DNA of 64,000 nucleotides from positions 496,001 to 560,000 of the forward strand of contig NZ_CP029822.1 of the NCBI RefSeq assembly GCF_003991975.1, given 5' to 3'. The position numbers and the translations under genes are program-made. The stretch's first letter is position 1, and the number at the start of each line of letters is the position of its first letter. The stretch comes from Entomomonas moraniae. Lineage in GTDB: Bacteria; Pseudomonadota; Gammaproteobacteria; Pseudomonadales; Pseudomonadaceae. The notes beneath the pieces were generated by a model that was given only the letters and a program-made list of their open reading frames with translations, searched no databases and had not been told where the DNA came from. Below are positions 59,490 to 64,000 of this stretch, one piece after another.

Positions 59490-59600
59490 ATGGGTGCCTT
59501 AGTGGATATTTTATTGAAGGTGGTAGCAGTTAAAGCTGCTGAATTGGCGGTAGAGAGTGCTAGCTCATTGTCTGAGTGGGTCAGAGATCAGTTGAAGTAG
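59490..59600 (+). CDS. 36-residue small protein
   Basis: Small ORF with a strong ribosome-binding site (AAAGGAG 8 bases before ATG) and a terminator 90 bases downstream, so it is a plausible independent gene. The product MGALVDILLKVVAVKAAELA... is an amphipathic, mildly hydrophobic helix ending in charged residues. Size and character recall type I toxin peptides or phenol-soluble-modulin-like peptides; there is no homology I can name. Confidence 0.5.
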   Translation: MGALVDILLKVVAVKAAELAVESASSLSEWVRDQLK

Positions 59601-59691
59601 TATGCTCTACACACGATAGGAACATTTATTATTTATTTAATTTTTTCAATTAAGTGTGGTTAATGTAGCCACGTATTTATACAGTACAAGA

Positions 59692-59722
59692 AGTCTCTTG
59701 GAGTGATCCAAGGGGCTTTTTT
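59692..59722 (+). terminator. Rho-independent terminator
   Basis: AGTCTCTTGGA, 4-base loop GTGA, TCCAAGGGGCT: 11 paired bases (two G-U) followed by five more T. It ends the small-protein transcript and insulates the DUF932 gene. Confidence 0.85.
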
Positions 59723-59825
59723 GTTGTGTTGAGTTTTGTATGAGCTGAGTTTATTGATATTAGTTTAGTTATTTTTATTGATTTTGTTTATTTATCAGAA
59801 ATTATTAAAGAACGAGGATTTTAGT

Positions 59826-60968
59826 ATGGCGCATCAGGTATCGAGTATGGCGTATGTGGGGGAAACCCCTTGGCATGGTTTGGGCAGTTCTTTGCCTTCA
59901 GGGCAGTCGATTGAAACTTGGGCTAATAGCGCAGGTATGGATTGGCAGATTAAGCAAGCACCGGTATGTTTTGTGGCGTCGGATAATACAGAGAATGATG
60001 GGGTGATTGATTTATCGCGTTCATTGGTGGATTTTGCCGATCAGAAGGTGTTGTATCGCAGTGACAATCGGTTGCCTTTGTCGGTGGTGAGTAGCCGTTA
60101 TAAGGTAGTGCAACCGATGGAGGTGTTGGAGTTTTATCGGGATTTAACCGAACAGTTTGGCTTTGAGCTGGAAACCGCGGGGGTATTAAAGCAAGGCCGT
60201 AAATTTTGGGCTTTGGCCCGTACTGGGCAATCCTGTGTGTTAGGCAGACAAGATGAGGTGAATGGGTATGTGTTGTTAGCCACTTCTTGTGATGGTTCGT
60301 TAGCCACCACAGTGACACCTACTACGGTGCGTGTAGTATGCCAGAATACCTTGTCGATTGCAGTGAATCGTACGGTTAATGCAATACGCGTACCGCACAA
60401 TACGCACTTTAATGCCACGGAGGTAAAACGTCGGTTGAACTTAACCACGGGTCATTGGGATGAGTTTAAGTTGATGATGGCTGAATTAACGAAGCGTAAC
60501 GTATCGGCTAAAGAAGCCGAGCAGTTTTTTATGGAGGTGTTAAGTCCTACGGCATCGTTAGAGGATGCTTTAGTCGCTGCTGATGAGATGGATATGGCTT
60601 CTCGTGAGGTTGTCTCTTTGGAGGTTGAGGAGCGTGAAGAAATTTCGTTATTAGAGCGTATTGTCCGTAATACCGGCAATTTGCCTGTGGCTATTGAACA
60701 AGCTTCAGTTGATGCTATTGATTGGAATAGGTTACCCAATGGTCGTGCCATTAAACAAGTGCAGCAACTGTACGAAGGTGAAGGCCGTGGCTCTGAGTTT
60801 GCTTCCGCTAAGGGGACGGCTTGGGGGTTGTTGAATGCGGTGACGGAGTTTGTGGATCATAAACGTCGCGCTAAAAATCAGGAGAATCGTTTGGACAGTG
60901 CGTGGTTTGGTCAAGGAGCTCAGTTAAAACAACAGGCTCTCTCGTCTGCTTTAAAACTGATTGCTTAG
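59826..60968 (+). CDS. DUF932 phage/plasmid-like protein
   Basis: 380 residues from the ATG at 59826 (GAGG 10 bases upstream; an in-frame ATG at 59778 has no site). DUF932/TIGR03299 markers: MAYVGETPWHGLG at the start, TSCDGSLATTVTPTTVRVVCQNTL in the middle, and GTAWGLLNAVTEFVDHKRRAK at the end. The family is widespread on plasmids, integrative elements and phages; function unknown. It opens a plus-strand group of small accessory genes. Confidence 0.88.
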   Translation: MAHQVSSMAYVGETPWHGLGSSLPSGQSIETWANSAGMDWQIKQAPVCFVASDNTENDGVIDLSRSLVDFADQKVLYRSDNRLPLSVVSSRYKVVQPMEVLEFYRDLTEQFGFELETAGVLKQGRKFWALARTGQSCVLGRQDEVNGYVLLATSCDGSLATTVTPTTVRVVCQNTLSIAVNRTVNAIRVPHNTHFNATEVKRRLNLTTGHWDEFKLMMAELTKRNVSAKEAEQFFMEVLSPTASLEDALVAADEMDMASREVVSLEVEEREEISLLERIVRNTGNLPVAIEQASVDAIDWNRLPNGRAIKQVQQLYEGEGRGSEFASAKGTAWGLLNAVTEFVDHKRRAKNQENRLDSAWFGQGAQLKQQALSSALKLIA

Positions 60969-61027
60969 TTTTTCTTGTTTATTTTATTTTCTGTAGTTAT
61001 CCGTATTTAAAGGAGGTGTTTTTTATT

Positions 61028-61390
61028 ATGACGAATGAGTTGATTATTACTACTTACCGTTGTCCTGTTGAAGCGATTGAGCCTTGTGACGAGTTTAAAC
61101 ATTGTAATGCGCTACTGAATTGGTTTGATAATCACTGTGTAGAGCTACACAGTAGTGGGATTATTGAGCTGAGTAAGGAAACGTTAGTTAAATTATCTTG
61201 TGACTTAAATGCGTTGTCAGCAGCTAATTGCACAGAGGTATTTCCGACCATTAGGAATTTTGTGCATGGTTTTGATGCGTACGATGAAACCTATTGGCAG
61301 CAAGTTTATCAGTTAAGGCAATGGTGTATTGTGCAGTTAGCAGAGGTGGATTTTACAACACAGCGGTTGTTTTTACAGGCCGCTTGGTAG
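61028..61390 (+). CDS. Accessory hypothetical protein, paralogue of 62,664
   Basis: 120 residues from the ATG at 61028, with a perfect AGGAGG upstream. Not named, but clearly related to the product at 62,664: shared N-A-L-L-x-W, I-x-x-S-K-E, D/N-C-x-E-x-F-P-T and Y-D-E-x-Y-W patterns. Such proteins occur beside DUF932 genes on phages and mobile elements. Cytosolic; function unknown. Confidence 0.7.
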   Translation: MTNELIITTYRCPVEAIEPCDEFKHCNALLNWFDNHCVELHSSGIIELSKETLVKLSCDLNALSAANCTEVFPTIRNFVHGFDAYDETYWQQVYQLRQWCIVQLAEVDFTTQRLFLQAAW

Positions 61391-61641
61391 TTTATTTCGT
61401 TCTATTGTTGTCATGTCTTAAATATCGTTGAAAAGTGCACCACAATAATCATTATTTTTAATTTTAGCTTATTTCACTTTTTTCATTTCATTTTTCTCTT
61501 TTCATTTTTTATTCACTTCTTTCTTTATATCTACCCATAATTCATGAATGACAATTTTTCTGTATGGCAGAAGGCTTTGTCACGTCTATGGTTTATGGTT
61601 TGATCAAGGGAGGAAGTGATTTTACTTAGGAGTAGTTTATT

Positions 61642-62475
61642 ATGTCATTAAATCACAACAAAGGATCTGGTTATTTAAATAAGTTGGATAGAGATCTGGT
61701 GCAGTCGTCGTTAGCGCAAATTATTAGACCGCTCATTCCACGTAATTGCTCTCGTTATCAATACCGTTTTTGTGAGTTGTTGCCACAACCGAATGTGTTA
61801 GGGTTTTGCAGTGATCCACAATCGTTTACGGGTAAGGTGGTATTTGTGAATGAGGTGTTTATTTTAGTTAAGCGCTCTCAAACCAGAAATCAGTTTGTGA
61901 TTGTGGACATGGCTTATGTGGATGCTGTTCCTAACGTCGGTGATCAAGTGGAGATCACGCCGTATGCTCGTCATGATTTTAATGGTAAACGCATTGATGA
62001 ACCCGAAAAGGAAATCCAATCTCTTGCCGATGGTACGCAGTATGAAGTAACCAAGATGATGTTGGGTGGTAAGACTATTTCACTGCCATTGTCTACTCCA
62101 AAGGAGCAAATACAATCCCCAGAGCTATTAGCCTTAATCGAGCAGCTGGAAAACCTAACAGCACCAGATGGTTTTCGATTGATCAGTCATTTACTGGTGG
62201 ATGCAGGGGCTACTGATTTTACGGTAAGTGATGCTGATGCCATCCACAGTAATACACCATCAAGTATTGGTTTTACCGTCAGCAATCTGAAATTTCAAGG
62301 TAAAGTGGCGATTGTGTATGACCGTGGCAGTGATACTTACAGCCTATGGTTATATCCTGCAACAGATAATCAACCAACAGAAATTGATAATATTTATTTT
62401 GATGAGCTAGGGTTAAGGCTCTCTGAAGTTATTGATGATTTTGCTTGGCAGGTGATTAAGATAAAAGTTTTATAG
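61642..62475 (+). CDS. Accessory hypothetical protein
   Basis: 277 residues, not recognised. The N-terminal half has a beta-rich segment (GKVVFVNEVFILVKRSQTRNQFVIVDMAYV, then a VGDQVEITPY-type end) resembling an OB or KfrB-like fold of plasmid proteins. The C-terminal half is acidic (TDFTVSDADAIHS, LGLRLSEVIDDFAW). AGGAG stands before the ATG. It belongs to the accessory group with DUF932. Confidence 0.65.
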   Translation: MSLNHNKGSGYLNKLDRDLVQSSLAQIIRPLIPRNCSRYQYRFCELLPQPNVLGFCSDPQSFTGKVVFVNEVFILVKRSQTRNQFVIVDMAYVDAVPNVGDQVEITPYARHDFNGKRIDEPEKEIQSLADGTQYEVTKMMLGGKTISLPLSTPKEQIQSPELLALIEQLENLTAPDGFRLISHLLVDAGATDFTVSDADAIHSNTPSSIGFTVSNLKFQGKVAIVYDRGSDTYSLWLYPATDNQPTEIDNIYFDELGLRLSEVIDDFAWQVIKIKVL

Positions 62476-62663
62476 CACTAGCTATTCATAGTAATAGGGC
62501 TTTGAGTAAAGTTTTAATTATTTTCTGTATTTTCATTTGTCGTTTTAATTCTGCTTTTTATTGCTGTATTTCGTTCTGTTTCTTATTTCTTATTTCTTAT
62601 TTTTAACGTATTTATTTTCTATCATTTTTAATGGCTGGTGATATTACAAGCCAAGGAGTTGTT

Positions 62664-62990
62664 ATGGGATTAGATATTTCGTTTGTTGCGTGTCCTCGTG
62701 ATCAGTTGTCGGAGGTGGGTGAGTTTCGTAAGGTGAATGCGTTGTTGCAGTGGGTGAATAATAACGTGATGTCTGTTGAAAATTGTGCGTATATTCCTAT
62801 TTCAAAGGAGGTTCTTGAGATACTGCAAGGCACCCTTAATCAGTTAACTACTGATAATTGCCAAGAGCTGTTTCCAACCCAAGAAGGTTTTTTCTATGGC
62901 AGTACTGAGTATGATGAGCATTATTGGGAGGATGTAGCAGACGTTAAAGTTTGGGTCGATGAAACATTGGCTCACTTTGAGTTTGAGTAA
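62664..62990 (+). CDS. Accessory hypothetical protein (MGLDIS type)
   Basis: 108 residues from the ATG at 62664, which has AAGGAG upstream; an in-frame ATG 33 bases earlier is less likely. It begins MGLDISFVACPRDQLSEVGEFRK, the start of a small family seen in phages and integrative elements, and is a paralogue of the protein at 61,028. Function unknown. Confidence 0.7.
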   Translation: MGLDISFVACPRDQLSEVGEFRKVNALLQWVNNNVMSVENCAYIPISKEVLEILQGTLNQLTTDNCQELFPTQEGFFYGSTEYDEHYWEDVADVKVWVDETLAHFEFE

Positions 62991-63045
62991 GAGATGTTGT
63001 TCTTTAGTGCTTGGTGGTGAGTGAATTATTTAACACTTATGATGG

Positions 63046-63086
63046 TTATAGGCGGCTTGGCTTTTGCCAGCTTGCCTATAACTTTT
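63046..63086 (+). terminator. Probable terminator of the accessory gene group
   Basis: TTATAGGC ... GCCTATAA with an inner TGGC-TTTT-GCCA stem, then CTTTT, 56 bases after the last stop. It appears functional though the T-run is short. To the right, 63,229-63,258 holds a second hairpin (TTAGCAAGG / CCTTGCTAA) without a T-run. Confidence 0.55.
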
Positions 63087-63262
63087 ATGGTTGTACCTTA
63101 TTTTTTGCTAACGGGCCATTTTTTCAACATAATATTTAACAGGCAATCTTCTGCTATGAGCGAACAGCAGACATTGGACCATTATTAAAATACTTAAAGG
63201 TCATTTTGTTATTAGCAAATATCCATTTTTAGCAAGGCTGCATTAGCAACCTTGCTAACATC

Positions 63263-63868
63263 TTATATGTCGATAGATTCAGATATTTCTAACGCATCAT
63301 CCACTTCAATGCCTAAGTAACGAACGGTACTTTCTAGTTTTTTATGATCTAACAAAATTTGAACAACTCTAATGTTTTTAGTTTTTTTATAAATCTAGTA
63401 AGGCTTGGTTCTTCTCAAGGAGTGGGTACTGTATTGTGAGTCATCTAAGCCAAGTATTTTGATCCATTGGTGAAAAATACGATTATATTGCCTTGTTGAG
63501 AGGTGTTTGGTGGGATCAACCCTTGATTTAAAGAGGTAATCTGTATCACTTAAATGAGCCTTTTTTATCCTCGCGGCAATTGATTCTCTTGTTCTTTTCG
63601 TTAATTCGAATTGCACAGGGCTACCTGTCTTTTGATGTAATACATGAGCCCTACTTAAAATAGTTGGCCCGTAAGTCACATCGGATACTTTTAACTTCAA
63701 TAGATCACAACCCCGTAGTTTGCTGTCCAGTGCCAAATTGAAAAGTGCTAGATCACGTGCTTTACCTTCTAATTCTAACCTGATTCGTATTCCCCAGATA
63801 TGAGGTATCTGTAAAGGTTTTTTCTGAACAATAATACGGTTTTTATTCCAAGGTGTTGTCGCCATCAT
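63263..63868 (-). pseudogene. Tyrosine recombinase interrupted by an in-frame TAG
   Basis: A short (about 201-codon) tyrosine recombinase of a type common in Pseudomonas: PWNKNRIIVQKKPLQIPHIW, FNLALDSKLRGCDLLKL (catalytic Arg), STHSLRRTK (His-x-x-Arg). The frame stops with TAG at 63,395-63,397, where relatives have Leu, then continues unbroken for 43 codons (IYKKTKNIRVVQILLDHKKL, ESTVRYLGIEVDDALE) to TAA at 63,263. The catalytic Tyr in TVRYLGI lies beyond the TAG. AGGAG precedes the start. Unless the TAG is read through, it is inactive. Confidence 0.85.
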
Positions 63869-64000
63869 TATTCTCCTGCAATAAAGGAGCTTTCATTATA
63901 GCTAGCAATATAATTTTATACTGGCAGTTAGTCTTTTGGGAACCTAGTTCTAGAGCAAGATTATTCAGCGCTGATGCAGTTAAAGCTCTAGATATAGCTA

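Noticed and set aside
63229-63258. Perfect 9-base inverted repeat after the interrupted recombinase considered as its terminator
   Set aside because: No T-run on either strand; left as an unexplained hairpin.
63869-64000. Open plus-strand frame reaching the window edge
   Set aside because: About 40 codons without a start codon or recognisable family; not enough to call a partial gene.
1-64000. CRISPR arrays
   Set aside because: No regularly spaced direct repeats of CRISPR type were seen in any intergenic region.

Overview
The window reads as chromosome of an AT-rich gammaproteobacterium. Several gene sets point to the Pseudomonadales: a four-gene operon of the kind Pseudomonas controls with Zur, DUF3299 proteins, yjfK/yjfM/yjfC-type genes and a short tyrosine recombinase like those common in Pseudomonas. 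The low GC and the gut-type B12-dependent diol/glycerol dehydratase suggest a host-associated, perhaps insect-gut, relative such as Entomomonas. The genus is inference only.

1-33 kb looks like core or lightly accessory chromosome. It holds the end of a B12-dependent diol/glycerol dehydratase operon with its reactivase (1-4.8 kb), an NhaC-type antiporter, and a small secreted peptide just upstream of macAB (6.7-10.2 kb). Next come a yjfK-yjfM-yjfC operon with an extra lipoprotein (10.6-14.2 kb), a class A acid phosphatase, and a minus-strand group of GNAT, acyl-AMP ligase, acyl carrier protein, autotransporter and diiron oxygenase (15.6-22.1 kb). A leuC-leuD-dehalogenase-like operon faces a divergent LysR gene (22.4-26.5 kb). 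A zinc-related operon (DUF2796, ABC ATPase, permease, DUF3299) has a near-perfect Zur box in front (28-31.1 kb), and a second autotransporter follows. Degenerate 3' ends of integrase genes lie at 14.4 and 26.7 kb.

33.5-64 kb is a mobile array. A 66-bp direct repeat (64/66 identical) containing the 3' part of a tRNA-Ala(GGC) gene occurs at 33,554 and 46,027, and each copy is followed by a different full-length tyrosine integrase. Between the copies sits a 12.5-kb element whose main cargo is a type VI secretion set: VgrG, DUF4123 adaptor, Rhs toxin, immunity. The second unit (46 kb to beyond the window) carries a parallel set: VgrG, DUF4123 adaptor, a 1737-aa M23/VasX-like membrane toxin and a membrane immunity protein. 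It also has IS66-type scars, a zinc-ribbon transposase-like protein, a DUF932 gene with small paralogous proteins, and a tyrosine recombinase interrupted by a stop codon. No T6SS structural genes lie in the window, so these sets must be fired by an apparatus encoded elsewhere.

The most interesting reading is a tRNA-Ala-addressed tandem array of small integrative elements, each delivering an interchangeable VgrG-adaptor-effector-immunity set.
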